Shown: positions 45,620 through 55,195 of the stretch, in pieces
Numbering within the stretch: position 1 is the stretch's first letter
How the letters are laid out: each line of letters begins with the position of its first letter
Source: Aurantibrevibacter litoralis
GTDB lineage: Bacteria; Bacteroidota; Bacteroidia; Flavobacteriales; Flavobacteriaceae
Direction: 5' to 3'
DNA length: 64,000 nt
NCBI RefSeq assembly: GCF_034651555.1
Contig: NZ_JAYEEQ010000005.1
Coordinates: forward strand, 124,001-188,000
Position numbers and translations under genes: made by a program
Notes under the pieces: model-generated
The model's input: the letters and a program-made list of their open reading frames with translations, nothing else
Told to the model about the DNA's origin: nothing
The model's database searches: none

Positions 45620-47290
45620 ATGGAAAAGAATATCCCATTTTCTAATCTCAACAGGGCAGAAACATTTAATAAACTAGCTGAAGAGAGTTTTGACTTAGTC
45701 GTAATTGGCGGCGGTATTACCGGTGGCGGTATTGCCTTAGATGCCGCTTCAAGGGGGCTAAAAGTGGCGTTGTTAGAGAAGAATGATTTTGCCTCTGGCA
45801 CTAGCAGCAAATCTACCAAGCTAATTCATGGTGGACTCCGGTATTTAAAACAGTTCGATTTTTGGCTAGTGAAGGAAGTGGGTTCCGAAAGGGCTATTGT
45901 ACACAAATTAGCTCCACATTTGGTGTTACCGGAAAAGATGTTATTACCGCTTATTGAAAATGGTTCGTACGGTAAATGGCTTACCTCTATTGGTTTAAAA
46001 GTGTATGATATTTTGGCGCAGGTTACCGGAGAAGATCAACGGAAGATGTTAGAAAAGAAACCAGCTCTAAAACTAGAACCATTGTTACCTAAAAAAATCC
46101 TTAAAGGCGCAGGCTATTACGCAGAGTACCGCACGGATGATGCCCGGCTGACCTTGGAAAATATAAAAACAAGCCTCAAATATGGTGCTACTGCACTAAA
46201 CTACGCCACCGTATTAGATTTTGAATATAACGATGGAAAAATAAGTGGAGTAAAAGTAAAGGACGAAACCTCCCAAAAAGAAATCACGGTAAAAACGGCT
46301 TATGTCATTAATGCAGCAGGTCCTTGGGTAGATGAACTTAGGAGTATCAACAATTCTAAAAAGGGGAAACGATTGCACCTAACCAAAGGGGTACATTTGG
46401 TATTTCCAAAAGAAAAATTACCCGTGAGGCAGTCGGTCTATTTTGATGTACCCGATGGGCGCATGATGTTTGCCATTCCGCGCGGAAAAGTAACGTATGT
46501 AGGTACTACCGATACCAATTACACCGAAGACAAGGATCATGTAAAGGTAGATCTTGCCGATGCTATGTATCTTATTTCTGCCGTAAACAATATGTTTCCT
46601 AGTGTAGATTTGAGGTTAGAAGATATTGTTTCCTCATGGGCCGGTTTGCGACCTTTAATTCACGAGGAAGGAAAATCAGCTTCGGAATTATCGAGGAAAG
46701 ATGAAATTTTTGTTTCAGACACCGGCCTTATCAGCATGGCAGGGGGCAAACTTACGGGATACCGCAAAATGGCCGAGCGCGCCGTGGATCGCATTGCCAA
46801 AAAAATAGAGGAAGAAAGCGATAGAAAGTTAAAAGAATGCCGTACCGCTTCCATTTTCCTGTGCGGGAACGAGAACTTTAAAAAATCAAAACACGTTCAA
46901 AAATATATCGATGAGGTTTTTGAACGATTAGAACCTGAGGGTTTTGCCAAGTACGATGCATGGTATTTGGTTACCAATTATGGCACACAGACCGAAACCA
47001 TTTTGGAAACGTATGCCACACTTAAAGAAAAAGACAATCCTACATGCTTACTAAAGGCTGAACTTCATTTTGGCGTACAGTACGAGATGGTACAAAACCC
47101 CATGGATTTCTTTGTACGCCGCACAGGCAGGCTCTATTTTGATATTGAGAGTGTGCGCACCTATATGGATCCGGTTCTGACCGAGTTTCAAAAATTGACA
47201 AAGCTCGATGGTACTACTATGGCCGCCTATAAAAACACGCTAGAAAACCTAATCGAAGAACATTCTAATTTCTCCTTAGAGCGCGGGTAG
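45620..47290 (+). CDS. glpD: Glycerol-3-phosphate dehydrogenase/oxidase (FAD)
   Basis: A 556-residue flavoprotein that oxidises glycerol 3-phosphate to dihydroxyacetone phosphate and feeds electrons to quinone (or O2). The FAD-binding Rossmann motif is VVIGGGITGGGIALDAASRG at residues 26-45. Further family blocks are SSKSTKLIHGGLRYLKQFDF, INAAGPWVDEL and MAGGKLTGYRKMAE, followed by the C-terminal alpha-helical domain (about 400-550). The length is that of GlpD. No glpK or glpF is adjacent, so it seems monocistronic. Confidence 0.95.
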   Translation: MEKNIPFSNLNRAETFNKLAEESFDLVVIGGGITGGGIALDAASRGLKVALLEKNDFASGTSSKSTKLIHGGLRYLKQFDFWLVKEVGSERAIVHKLAPHLVLPEKMLLPLIENGSYGKWLTSIGLKVYDILAQVTGEDQRKMLEKKPALKLEPLLPKKILKGAGYYAEYRTDDARLTLENIKTSLKYGATALNYATVLDFEYNDGKISGVKVKDETSQKEITVKTAYVINAAGPWVDELRSINNSKKGKRLHLTKGVHLVFPKEKLPVRQSVYFDVPDGRMMFAIPRGKVTYVGTTDTNYTEDKDHVKVDLADAMYLISAVNNMFPSVDLRLEDIVSSWAGLRPLIHEEGKSASELSRKDEIFVSDTGLISMAGGKLTGYRKMAERAVDRIAKKIEEESDRKLKECRTASIFLCGNENFKKSKHVQKYIDEVFERLEPEGFAKYDAWYLVTNYGTQTETILETYATLKEKDNPTCLLKAELHFGVQYEMVQNPMDFFVRRTGRLYFDIESVRTYMDPVLTEFQKLTKLDGTTMAAYKNTLENLIEEHSNFSLERG

Positions 47291-47684
47291 CCATTGTTAC
47301 TTGTTCAGAGCAATCTTCGTGTACTGAAGCGCCACGGTAAGTGAATCGTTTTTCTCCGAGTCTAGGCACTATACGTGCAAATACCCGTAGTTTGGGGTTA
47401 GGTGGGTTTTCCATTCGTGTTTTATAACATATACGAGCTGTGACTTGGCGCTAATTGGGTCATGAGAGTGCTAAAAATTGCTACTTGCGTATGGTTGCAA
47501 AACGTTTTAGCGACTGTGGAAATGATATAAAAAACCAAAGGAGACGTGTTTTAAAGGGTTAGAATTCTGATGGAATAATAAACATTGCAATAAAAAATGA
47601 ATAAACAAAAATTTAAAGCATCATCGAAGCGATATGACGCTAAATTTTGTGTAAAACTTTGAATGGAACACTATAAATTAACAG
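47291..47684. other. Gene-free stretch between glpD and mscS
   Basis: About 394 bases with no supported coding frame on either strand. I see no strong hairpin, tRNA or repeat shared with the rest of the window. TAAATTTTG words near 47640-47650 could belong to the promoter of the following gene. Confidence 0.35.
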
Positions 47685-48602
47685 ATGGAAACTGCCATAC
47701 AATATTACAATGATATAATTCACTACTTCAAAGCAAATTACATCAATATTGTTTTTATCCTGCTTTTTGTAGTCGGTGGATTTGTAATTTCCAATTTTAT
47801 AAAGCGAAGGATAAAAGTGCGATTAGTAAGGAAATCGCCTAACCATATCACGGCAAGCTTTATCTCACAAATCGTCGGATTTATTCTTAAGTCAATTATA
47901 GTTTTCACTACCCTATATTTACTTGGGCTTAGTGCCTTTACTAATAAATTGCTGGCAGGTGCTGGACTTTTAACCTTTGTAATAGGTTTTGCATTAAAAG
48001 ATATTGGCGAGAACTTTTTGGCAGGAATTATTCTGGCCTTTAAAAGTCCCTTTAGGTTAGATGATTTAATAGAAGTAAATGGTATAACAGGTCATGTTAA
48101 AGACATTAGCATACGGGAAACACTGGTAAAAACGCCCGATGGTAAAGATGTGTTTTTGCCAAATGCTATCATTCTTAAAAATCCTTTATATAATTACACC
48201 CTCGACGGATTCTTACGGTATGAATTTACAGTAGGGATCGCTTATGAAAACAATCCTACAGAGGCAATTAATCTTATATTTGAAACGGTAAATAATGTTG
48301 AGGGTATATTGAAAGGCGATAGAACTCCTGTCATTACCATTACTGAGCTGGCTACTAATGCTATCAATATTGAGGTGAAATTTTGGGTAGACACCTTTAA
48401 ATCAACGAAACGCTCTGTTCACATGAGTGTTCGTTCACGAGTGATGAATGATGTGGTTGAAGCATTAATTAAAAAGGGATATAGTTTACCTGCTACCATC
48501 TTAGAATTAAAAAACTACGAGCCCTATGGAAATTTAAAATTGAATGTAGAAAAAAAATTGGAAGGAAGTGATTTGCATGACGTAGCACCGCAAGATTCTT
48601 AA
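47685..48602 (+). CDS. Small-conductance mechanosensitive channel (MscS family)
   Basis: A 305-residue inner-membrane protein: helix 1 (about 18-38), helix 2 (about 62-83), and the pore helix 3 with its Gly/Ala packing (LLAGAGLLTFVIGFALKDIGENFLAGI, about 87-113). A beta domain containing DDLIEVNGITGHVKDISIRETLVKTPDG and a C-terminal alpha/beta vestibule follow. It opens under membrane tension to release solutes on osmotic downshock. Length matches the short MscS type. It is probably monocistronic. Confidence 0.93.
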   Translation: METAIQYYNDIIHYFKANYINIVFILLFVVGGFVISNFIKRRIKVRLVRKSPNHITASFISQIVGFILKSIIVFTTLYLLGLSAFTNKLLAGAGLLTFVIGFALKDIGENFLAGIILAFKSPFRLDDLIEVNGITGHVKDISIRETLVKTPDGKDVFLPNAIILKNPLYNYTLDGFLRYEFTVGIAYENNPTEAINLIFETVNNVEGILKGDRTPVITITELATNAINIEVKFWVDTFKSTKRSVHMSVRSRVMNDVVEALIKKGYSLPATILELKNYEPYGNLKLNVEKKLEGSDLHDVAPQDS

Positions 48603-48611
48603 AGAGAATAG

Positions 48612-48746
48612 ATCGATTTATCCCAACAAAATACTTCAAAAAAAATCGAAATCCACATAAAGGCAGTAAGTAATTATGCCGAAATGATTTTAAGATTGGG
48701 AAAAGAAGCCATCAAGGAAGAATATAAGCGTAGGAACCTTAAGTAA
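48612..48746 (+). pseudogene. Possible C-terminal coding remnant
   Basis: A 44-codon open frame without a start that ends at TAA 48744-48746. The translated tail (NYAEMILRLGKEAIKEEYKR) reads like an amphipathic helix of a real protein. It follows the stop of mscS by only 9 bases, in a different reading frame, so it could be a decayed gene whose 5' part was lost. The family is not recognised, and chance is possible. Confidence 0.3.
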
Positions 48747-48840
48747 GATTAAAATGTTGACGGCAGGAGAAATCAATCACACAACAACTAATGTTTAGCA
48801 AACCGGTATTACATGTACAACAACTTAATAAATTAAAAAT

Positions 48841-49200
48841 ATGCTCACAGCGATACATCCAAAGTTACCGATGCGAGACAAGGCGGTAACGAAAGAGTAT
48901 TACCTAAACAAATTAGGGTTTCAAATTTTTGGAGACAATGACTTTGACGGTTATTTAATGCTTCATAAGGACAGCATTCAAATTCATTTTTTTGACTTCA
49001 AAGACCTTGACCCGAAAGAAAATTACGGGCAAGTTTATATCAGAACCAACTACATCGATGCACTTTACCAATCCCTTGTAGACAACAATGTTTTAATTCA
49101 CCCAAACGGTCATTTAGAAACAAAACCTTGGGGACAAAGAGAGTTTGCTTTGCTTGACCCGGACAACAATTTATTAACGTTTGGACAAAGTATAAAATGA
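48841..49200 (+). CDS. VOC-family (glyoxalase/bleomycin-resistance-like) protein
   Basis: A 119-residue protein with the paired beta-alpha-beta-beta-beta modules of the VOC fold: KEYYLNKLGFQIFGDNDFDGYLMLHKDSIQIHFF and later QREFALLDPDNNLLTFGQ. The layout is closest to bleomycin-resistance/dioxygenase-like members that bind hydrophobic ligands without a metal; its substrate is unknown. The ATGA overlap with the next gene shows that the two are translationally coupled. Confidence 0.88.
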   Translation: MLTAIHPKLPMRDKAVTKEYYLNKLGFQIFGDNDFDGYLMLHKDSIQIHFFDFKDLDPKENYGQVYIRTNYIDALYQSLVDNNVLIHPNGHLETKPWGQREFALLDPDNNLLTFGQSIK

Positions 49201-49490
49201 AAAACGCAATGGAGGTTAAGATTAGTAAGGACCAATTAAACGTTTTATTAAACGAAGTACAAAAGGAGTATTTTGATGCTGTACTTAAACAAAATGTATT
49301 CTGTGGAACTTGTGGCAGTACAGCTAAACAAGGCGTTGATACTAAAGAACTAATTTTGGATGCATTAAATGATATTAGGATTAAAGGAATTTGCAACGTA
49401 TGCAAAGGTGATGTAGTAAGGATACTAGAATTTGGAGAAAATCAGGAATTTCACGAAAAAGCTATGAATTATAAAATATCAAGGCTCTAG
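49197..49490 (+). CDS. Small protein with two CxxC pairs (zinc-ribbon-like)
   Basis: A 97-residue protein overlapping the VOC gene by 4 bases; a second start at 49209 (MEVKISKDQL) is also possible. CGTC (about residues 36-39) and CNVC (about 66-69), 26 residues apart, would form a zinc ribbon. The rest is charged and probably soluble. I do not recognise the family. Its tight linkage suggests it works with the VOC protein. Confidence 0.65.
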   Translation: MKNAMEVKISKDQLNVLLNEVQKEYFDAVLKQNVFCGTCGSTAKQGVDTKELILDALNDIRIKGICNVCKGDVVRILEFGENQEFHEKAMNYKISRL

Positions 49491-49491
49491 T

Positions 49492-49692
49492 TTAATATTG
49501 CGTTGATTTTAACATTTCGTATCTAGATTTGATGCCGGGATACTTTTCCATGGTCACGATGCTCTCCATTGTTTTGTGCACAAAGTCCCGGAGTAAGAGC
49601 AACAACAGGATTGGTGGAAGTTTAAATTTTGTACATTTAGCAAAGTATTGTAGTCGGATCCGATAATCTTGAAATACTTCACGACAAAAGGC
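49492..49692 (-). pseudogene. C-terminal remnant of a lost gene
   Basis: On the minus strand an open frame of 66 codons, bounded upstream by a TAA at 49693-49695, ends at TAA 49492-49494 with no plausible start. The translation (for example RDFVHKTMESIVTMEKYPG and REVFQDYRIRLQYFAKCTK) looks like genuine protein: charged, with regular hydrophobic spacing. It converges on the CxxC gene with no overlap. The 5' part is missing, so I call it a pseudogene fragment. The family is not recognised; a mobile-element origin is possible. Confidence 0.4.
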
Positions 49693-49791
49693 TTAGATCG
49701 TTTATGAAAGACTTACCCCGCCGTAATGGTACAGACAAAAATATTTAAAAAATGGAACCTTGCCAAGAGATATAAATAATTAGTAATCAAT

Positions 49792-49820
49792 GATTTGCAA
49801 ATGTATGATACATGCAAATC
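49792..49820. promoter_or_regulatory. 29-base palindrome upstream of the CNNM gene
   Basis: GATTTGCA (49792-49799) pairs with TGCAAATC (49813-49820), and the inner ATGTAT/ATACAT continues the symmetry with one bulged base, giving a near-perfect long dyad ending 38 bases before the start. It could be a repressor operator or, as a hairpin followed by TTTT, a terminator for leftward or upstream transcripts. Confidence 0.5.
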
Positions 49821-49858
49821 TTTTAAATCAACCAGACGTTGCAAAAACATAAGGTACT

Positions 49859-50920
49859 ATGACCCTACTTTTAATTTATCTTTTTATCGCATTAGTGATC
49901 TCTTTTCTGTGTTCCATAATGGAAGCGGTGTTGCTTTCTATTCCTGTTTCTTATCTTAAGTCCAAAGTAGAAGATGGAGATAAAAGTGCAGAAACTATGC
50001 TTAATTTAAAAGAAGACATCGATAAACCTCTTTCAGCAATTTTATCGTTAAACACAGTAGCACATACAGTAGGAGCTGCTGGTGTTGGCGCACAAGCTAC
50101 CGTTGTTTTTGGTGAGGCATATTTTGGAATTGTATCTGCGGTATTAACTATTTTAATTTTGGTGTTTACAGAAATTATACCTAAGACCTTAGGCGCAAAT
50201 TACAGTAAAGAATTAGTAGGTATAGTTTCCAAACTTATATATTTTTCGGTTTTTATAACTTATCCATTGGTGTGGATTTCGTCTTTTTTGACGCATTTGC
50301 TGGCAAGAAAAAAAGAGGAATTCACCACAAGTAGAGAGGAAATTTCGGCATTAGCTAGTATAGGTGCACAAGAAGGAATCTTTGCTGATAAGGAAAACAA
50401 AATCATTCAAAATTTAATAAAATTAAAGAGTTTAAAGATTAAAGCTGTAATGACACCAAGGATTGTAGTTGTAACAGCTAATGAAGAAATGACCTTAGAA
50501 GAATTCTTAAAAAACAAAGAGTTTCTACATTTTTCTAGAATACCAATTTTTCAGGAAAACAGGGATAATATTACGGGATATGTGTTCAGAGAAGTGGTTT
50601 TCGAAAAATTAGCCGAAGATCAATTTAACTTAAAATTAAAGGATATCAAAAGAGAGATTATTCACTTTCCTGAAAACATGACATTATTTGACGCTTGGGA
50701 AGTAATGATTCAGAAAAAACAACATATTTCCTTAATAACAGATGAGTATGGAGGAATGGATGGAATTGCAACGCTAGAAGACATTATAGAAGCTCTTTTA
50801 GGGTTTGAAATAGTTGATGAAAAAGATCAAATAGAAGATATGCAGGAATATGCCATTAAGCGGTGGCAAGAAAAACAGAAGAAGTACAAACTTCTAAAAG
50901 ATGAAAGTCAGCAAATTTAG
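49859..50920 (+). CDS. CNNM/CorB-like transmembrane protein with CBS domains
   Basis: A 353-residue membrane protein: a CNNM (DUF21) domain with about four helices (1-150; FTEIIPKTLGANYSK near 105), an acidic helical linker (SREEISALASIGAQEGIFADKENKIIQ), then two CBS motifs (about 195-310; VMTPRIVVV and DEYGGMDGIATLEDIIEALLG). Relatives are implicated in Mg2+ or Co2+ transport and are often annotated as hemolysins. The usual C-terminal CorC/HlyC domain is absent; the protein stops soon after the CBS pair. It appears monocistronic. Confidence 0.9.
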   Translation: MTLLLIYLFIALVISFLCSIMEAVLLSIPVSYLKSKVEDGDKSAETMLNLKEDIDKPLSAILSLNTVAHTVGAAGVGAQATVVFGEAYFGIVSAVLTILILVFTEIIPKTLGANYSKELVGIVSKLIYFSVFITYPLVWISSFLTHLLARKKEEFTTSREEISALASIGAQEGIFADKENKIIQNLIKLKSLKIKAVMTPRIVVVTANEEMTLEEFLKNKEFLHFSRIPIFQENRDNITGYVFREVVFEKLAEDQFNLKLKDIKREIIHFPENMTLFDAWEVMIQKKQHISLITDEYGGMDGIATLEDIIEALLGFEIVDEKDQIEDMQEYAIKRWQEKQKKYKLLKDESQQI

Positions 50921-51204
50921 GAATCTTGTAAGAGGAAAGGACAACGTTCCGGAAAATAAAAATCAACAAAAAACCGGTATTTTAGATTCAAATTTTTTAT
51001 TTTCTTCACTCATTTGCTCCGCTTTTAGTAGAAGAAAGTATTGAAAACAACCTTTTTTTTCTGCTGGCGGTTACCTAATAGGACTAAAGAAAAAAAGGGA
51101 AAAGACGATACATTCAACAAGAGAATAAAACAAATGAAAAATCGGGGCGTGCCACTATCGCAAATAGCCAAGTTGCAGTTTCCTATGATACTACTCAAAA
51201 AGAT

Positions 51205-54200
51205 CTAAGAAACCGCTACGGGATGGACCACAAAAGGGTCTAAAGCAGTTAACGCCTTTTCTACCGAAGTAATCTGATCAAAAACGAGTAACAACCGTAA
51301 GCCGTTACGAGTTTCTTTTTCTTTCATACGGCACAATTTAGGATGCTGTTGCACAAACTGTAGTACCTGGTTAAAAGAGGTACTTTGGTAAAACGGAGAT
51401 TGCTGATCGGCAATAAAGTACCCAATGAGTTTTCCTTTTTTCATCACCACTTTTTCTAGCCCTATGGCAGTAGCAATCCATTTAATACGCACAGAACGCA
51501 ACAAATCCTTGGCGGGCTTAGGCAAAGATCCAAAACGATCTATGAGTTGTGCTTCAAATTTTAGAAGGGCTTCTTCATTTTTAATTTGGTTCAATTCGGT
51601 GTACAGGTTAAGGCGTTCCGTAATATTGTTGATGTAATTATCGGGGAACAACAGCTGAAAGTCGGCATCAATTTGAGTTTCCTTTACGTAGATTTTGTCT
51701 GGCGTACCTTCTACCTCATTATACAGGCTTTTAAATTCATTTTCTTTTAGTTCCTCAATGGCTTCTGAGAGTATTTTTTGATACGTCTCAAAACCTATTT
51801 CATTGATAAAACCACTTTGCTCGCCCCCAAGGAGATCGCCAGCTCCCCTAATTTCCAGATCTTTCATCGCAATGTTGAAACCGCTGCCCAATGCGGTAAA
51901 CTGCTCTAGTGCCTGAATGCGTTTTCGGGCATCAGGAGTCATCATATCATAGGGCGGTGTTATAAAATAGCAAAACGCCTTTTTATTACTCCGCCCCACG
52001 CGACCGCGCATTTGGTGCAAGTCGCTAAGTCCAAAATTATTAGCATTGTTAATAAAGATGGTATTGGCATTGGTAACGTCTAATCCGCTTTCTACAATAG
52101 TAGTAGACACCAGCACATCAAACGCGCCATTTATAAACGCAAGCATTAAAGCTTCTAGTTTTTTACCGTCCATTTGGCCGTGTCCTATTCCAATTTTGGC
52201 GTCGGGCACCAAGCGCTGAATCATACCGGCCACTTCTTTGATGTTCTCAATGCGGTTATGGATAAAAAAGACTTGGCCTCCTCTTTGAATTTCATAGCTT
52301 ATGGCATCGCGAATTGTTGCTTCATTAAAATGAATAACTTCACTTTCTATGGGATAGCGGTTGGGTGGTGCTGTGGTAATTACCGAGAGGTCGCGCGCAG
52401 CCATTAAACTGAATTGTAAGGTGCGGGGTATGGGTGTGGCCGTTAGGGTGAGCACGTCTACGTTCTCTTTTATAGCTTTTAGCTTGTCTTTTACATTGAC
52501 CCCAAATTTTTGCTCCTCATCTACAATAAGAAGTCCTAAATCTTTGAATTTCACGTTTTTGTTTACAAGTTGGTGGGTGCCAATAATAATATCTACTTTG
52601 CCGGTGGCCAAATCGTGAAGCGTTTCTTTACGTTCTTTAGTGGTACGGAAACGATTAAGGTAATCCACGGTAACGGGCATTTCTTTTAGGCGTTCTGTAA
52701 AAGTACGGTGGTGCTGAAAAGCCAAAATGGTAGTAGGCACTAAAACCGCTACTTGTTTTCCGTTGTCTACCGCTTTAAATGCGGCTCTAATAGCCACTTC
52801 TGTTTTACCAAAGCCCACGTCCCCACAAATTAACCGATCCATGGGGCGTTCACTTTCCATATCTTTTTTGATGTCTTCGGTGGCTTTGGTTTGGTCCGGA
52901 GTATCTTCGTATATAAATGAGGCCTCAAGTTCGGATTGCAAATAACTGTCCGGCGCAAAGGCGAATCCTTTGTCTAATCGCCTTTTTGCATACACTTGTA
53001 TAAGATTGAAGGCGATCTGTTTTACTCTCGATTTGGTTTTCTCCTTCAGTTTTTTCCAAGCACCAGAACCCAGTTTATACAATTTTGGCGCAGTGCCGTC
53101 CTTGCCGTTAAATTTAGAGATTTTGTGTAGGGAATGAATACTAACGTAGAGAATGTCTCTGTCTCCATAGACCAATTTTATGGCTTCCTGCCGGGTACCT
53201 TCTACATCTATTTTCTGAAGTCCCCCAAATTTCCCTATACCGTGGTCTATATGGGTTACATAATCGCCTATCTCTAATTTATTGAGTTCTTTAAGGGTAA
53301 TTGCCTGCTTTTTGGCATATCCGTTTTTGAGATGAAATTTATGATACCGTTCAAAAATCTGATGATCGGTGTAGCAAGCCAGTTTGGCATCTTCGTCTAT
53401 AAAACCCTGATATAGTGGTAATACGGCTGTTTTGTATGGAGTTTCTGCACCTATTTCACTTAGGATATCATGAAATCGTTTCACCTGTTGCGCACTGGAA
53501 CAGCAAATATAATTGGTATAGCCCGCCTTATGATTTTGGTTAAGGTTGTTAACTAAGAAGTCGAATTTTTTATTAAACGAAGGTTGCGGTTGGGTATGAA
53601 ATATAATGTTGCTGCTGTTTTGAGCATTCGAAGAGGTAACCACCGAAAACGAATGTAATTGACTTTCTAATAATGCCCCGGTAACAAATAGGGCTTCGGG
53701 GCGCGTGTGGTTTAGGGGAGTTGATAGGGCAGCAAACACTTCTTCGGCCTTTGCAAAAAGGGTATTGGCTTTGGCCGACAAAAGCTCGGGTCGATCCACA
53801 AAAACGACAGTATCAGCAGGAATAAAAGCTAAAAAACTCTGTCGCGATTCGTGCAAAAATTTATTCTCTACATTAGGAATAAGGCTAATGCGTTTTACCT
53901 TATCGGTAGACAGTTGAGTTTCTACATCAAAAGTGCGAATACTATTTATTTCATCGCCAAAAAACTCCAGTCGATACGGTTGGTCGTGCGAAAAAGAAAA
54001 CACATCAACAATGCCTCCACGAACCGAAAATTCCCCAGGTTCAGTAACAAAATCGACCCTTTTAAATTGGTATTCAAATAAGACTTCATTGAGAAAATCG
54101 AGCGATATAGCATCACCTACCTTTATTTTTAGCGTGTTTTTATCCAATTCTTTTCGGGTAGCTACTTTTTCAAAGAGGGCGTCGGGATAGGTTACAATAA

Positions 54201-54558
54201 CAGCCGGTTTTTTACGGGAATTAATACGGTTTAGTACTTCGGCACGCAATAGCACATTGGCGTTGTTTGTTTCTTCTATTTGATAGGGTCTTCTGTAACT
54301 TCCGGGATAAAAAAGCACTTGCGTATCGTCTAGAAGTTCTTCCAAATCGTTAAGATAATACGCAGCTTCTTCTTTGTCACTTAGAATGAATAAAAAAGGT
54401 CTATTGGAAACTTCAAATGCGGATGCAACCACAAAAGAGAGTGCTGATCCGGATAGTCCGGTAATACATGTCATTTTTTCGGATTGTACAATAGCCTGCT
54501 GCAGTTTCCGTATGGGCGGAGACTGTGCAACTATTTCCGAAATAGTGGATTTATCCAA
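51205..54558 (-). CDS. mfd: Transcription-repair coupling factor
   Basis: A 1117-residue DNA translocase that releases stalled RNA polymerase and recruits UvrA to lesions. Domains in order: UvrB-homology region (about 1-340), RNA polymerase interaction domain (about 425-500, GDYVTHIDHGIGKFGGLQKI), helicase lobes with Walker A GDVGFGKTEVA near 578 and a DEEQ box near 680, motif VI in HQMRGRVGRS, and the C-terminal TRCF domain (about 960-1060). The length is typical. A strong consensus promoter lies immediately upstream. It is probably transcribed alone. Confidence 0.96.
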   Translation of the reverse strand: MDKSTISEIVAQSPPIRKLQQAIVQSEKMTCITGLSGSALSFVVASAFEVSNRPFLFILSDKEEAAYYLNDLEELLDDTQVLFYPGSYRRPYQIEETNNANVLLRAEVLNRINSRKKPAVIVTYPDALFEKVATRKELDKNTLKIKVGDAISLDFLNEVLFEYQFKRVDFVTEPGEFSVRGGIVDVFSFSHDQPYRLEFFGDEINSIRTFDVETQLSTDKVKRISLIPNVENKFLHESRQSFLAFIPADTVVFVDRPELLSAKANTLFAKAEEVFAALSTPLNHTRPEALFVTGALLESQLHSFSVVTSSNAQNSSNIIFHTQPQPSFNKKFDFLVNNLNQNHKAGYTNYICCSSAQQVKRFHDILSEIGAETPYKTAVLPLYQGFIDEDAKLACYTDHQIFERYHKFHLKNGYAKKQAITLKELNKLEIGDYVTHIDHGIGKFGGLQKIDVEGTRQEAIKLVYGDRDILYVSIHSLHKISKFNGKDGTAPKLYKLGSGAWKKLKEKTKSRVKQIAFNLIQVYAKRRLDKGFAFAPDSYLQSELEASFIYEDTPDQTKATEDIKKDMESERPMDRLICGDVGFGKTEVAIRAAFKAVDNGKQVAVLVPTTILAFQHHRTFTERLKEMPVTVDYLNRFRTTKERKETLHDLATGKVDIIIGTHQLVNKNVKFKDLGLLIVDEEQKFGVNVKDKLKAIKENVDVLTLTATPIPRTLQFSLMAARDLSVITTAPPNRYPIESEVIHFNEATIRDAISYEIQRGGQVFFIHNRIENIKEVAGMIQRLVPDAKIGIGHGQMDGKKLEALMLAFINGAFDVLVSTTIVESGLDVTNANTIFINNANNFGLSDLHQMRGRVGRSNKKAFCYFITPPYDMMTPDARKRIQALEQFTALGSGFNIAMKDLEIRGAGDLLGGEQSGFINEIGFETYQKILSEAIEELKENEFKSLYNEVEGTPDKIYVKETQIDADFQLLFPDNYINNITERLNLYTELNQIKNEEALLKFEAQLIDRFGSLPKPAKDLLRSVRIKWIATAIGLEKVVMKKGKLIGYFIADQQSPFYQSTSFNQVLQFVQQHPKLCRMKEKETRNGLRLLLVFDQITSVEKALTALDPFVVHPVAVS

Positions 54559-54573
54559 TCCTTAAAATTTCTG

Positions 54574-54606
54574 CAAATATAGGTTCGGAACCCCTTTGCC
54601 ACCAAA
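54574..54606 (-). promoter_or_regulatory. Consensus Bacteroidetes promoter of mfd
   Basis: On the minus strand: -33 element TTTG (complement of 54603-54606), a 21-base spacer, and -7 element TATATTTG (complement of 54574-54581), which matches TAnnTTTG exactly. The -7 element ends 15 bases before the mfd ATG, so the leader is very short. A CCCTTTG/CAAAGGG inverted repeat (54593-54609) overlaps the -33 element. Confidence 0.7.
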
Positions 54607-54742
54607 GGGTGATCTGTTTTTTTGAAGGTACTTAGAGTGGAAAATGATATAAACCCTAATGAAACCAAGCCCAAGGAAGCGATCTAAATTGATTTATAAA
54701 GAATAATTGAAATCTTATGAAGCGAAAGCGTTCGAAAAAATT

Positions 54743-54750
54743 TATATTTG
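54743..54750 (+). promoter_or_regulatory. Promoter -7 element for the TerB-like gene
   Basis: TATATTTG matches the Bacteroidetes -7 consensus exactly, 22 bases before the ATG at 54773. No clear -33 TTTG lies at the usual distance. Its position argues against any start upstream of 54773. Confidence 0.45.
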
Positions 54751-54772
54751 TGACCGATTAAAATTAGGAGAT

Positions 54773-55195
54773 ATGGCGATCTTAGATTTATACAGCAACA
54801 GTGAACATCGGCGAAATTTAGCCCATTTTGCGGCTATAGCTACATTAGCGGCCACGGATGGCGAGGTAAATGCAGATGAAAGGGTTTTACTAGATCGTTT
54901 TGCAAGCAAACTCGACATTACCGACGCAGAATATAAAGAGGTAATGAAGAAATCGAATAAATATCCAATAGATACACCACTTAGTGCGGAAAAGCGTTTG
55001 GAGCGATTGTACGATTTTTTTCGAATCATTTATGCCGATCATCAGGTGGATGAGCCAGAGCTTACCTTAGTGCGAAAATACGCTATAGGATTAGGGTATT
55101 CTCAAGAAGTTGCCGAAACGGTGATACAACGGTCCATAGCCATTTTTAGTGGAAATATTGATTTTGAAGACTATCAATATTTGTTAAAACTCTAA
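54773..55195 (+). CDS. TerB-like (tellurite-resistance fold) protein
   Basis: The start at 54773 gives 140 residues and fits both the -7 promoter element and the usual TerB length; a frame opening at 54707 would start upstream of that promoter. The helical pattern HFAAIATLAATDGEVNADERVLLDRFASKLDI followed by FRIIYADHQVDEPELTLVRKYAIGLG repeats the acidic DGxVxxxE / D..VDExE motifs of the TerB/DjlA fold, probably a metal-binding helical bundle. The role is unknown and it does not by itself imply tellurite resistance. It is divergent from mfd and stands alone. Confidence 0.85.
   Translation: MAILDLYSNSEHRRNLAHFAAIATLAATDGEVNADERVLLDRFASKLDITDAEYKEVMKKSNKYPIDTPLSAEKRLERLYDFFRIIYADHQVDEPELTLVRKYAIGLGYSQEVAETVIQRSIAIFSGNIDFEDYQYLLKL

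Noticed and set aside
48841..49490. VOC and CxxC pair as a toxin-antitoxin system
   Set aside because: They are small and overlapping, but neither has a toxin or antitoxin motif.
54707..55195. Longer 162-residue version of the TerB-like protein
   Set aside because: The extra 22 residues would lie over and upstream of an exact -7 promoter element, so 54773 is the better start.
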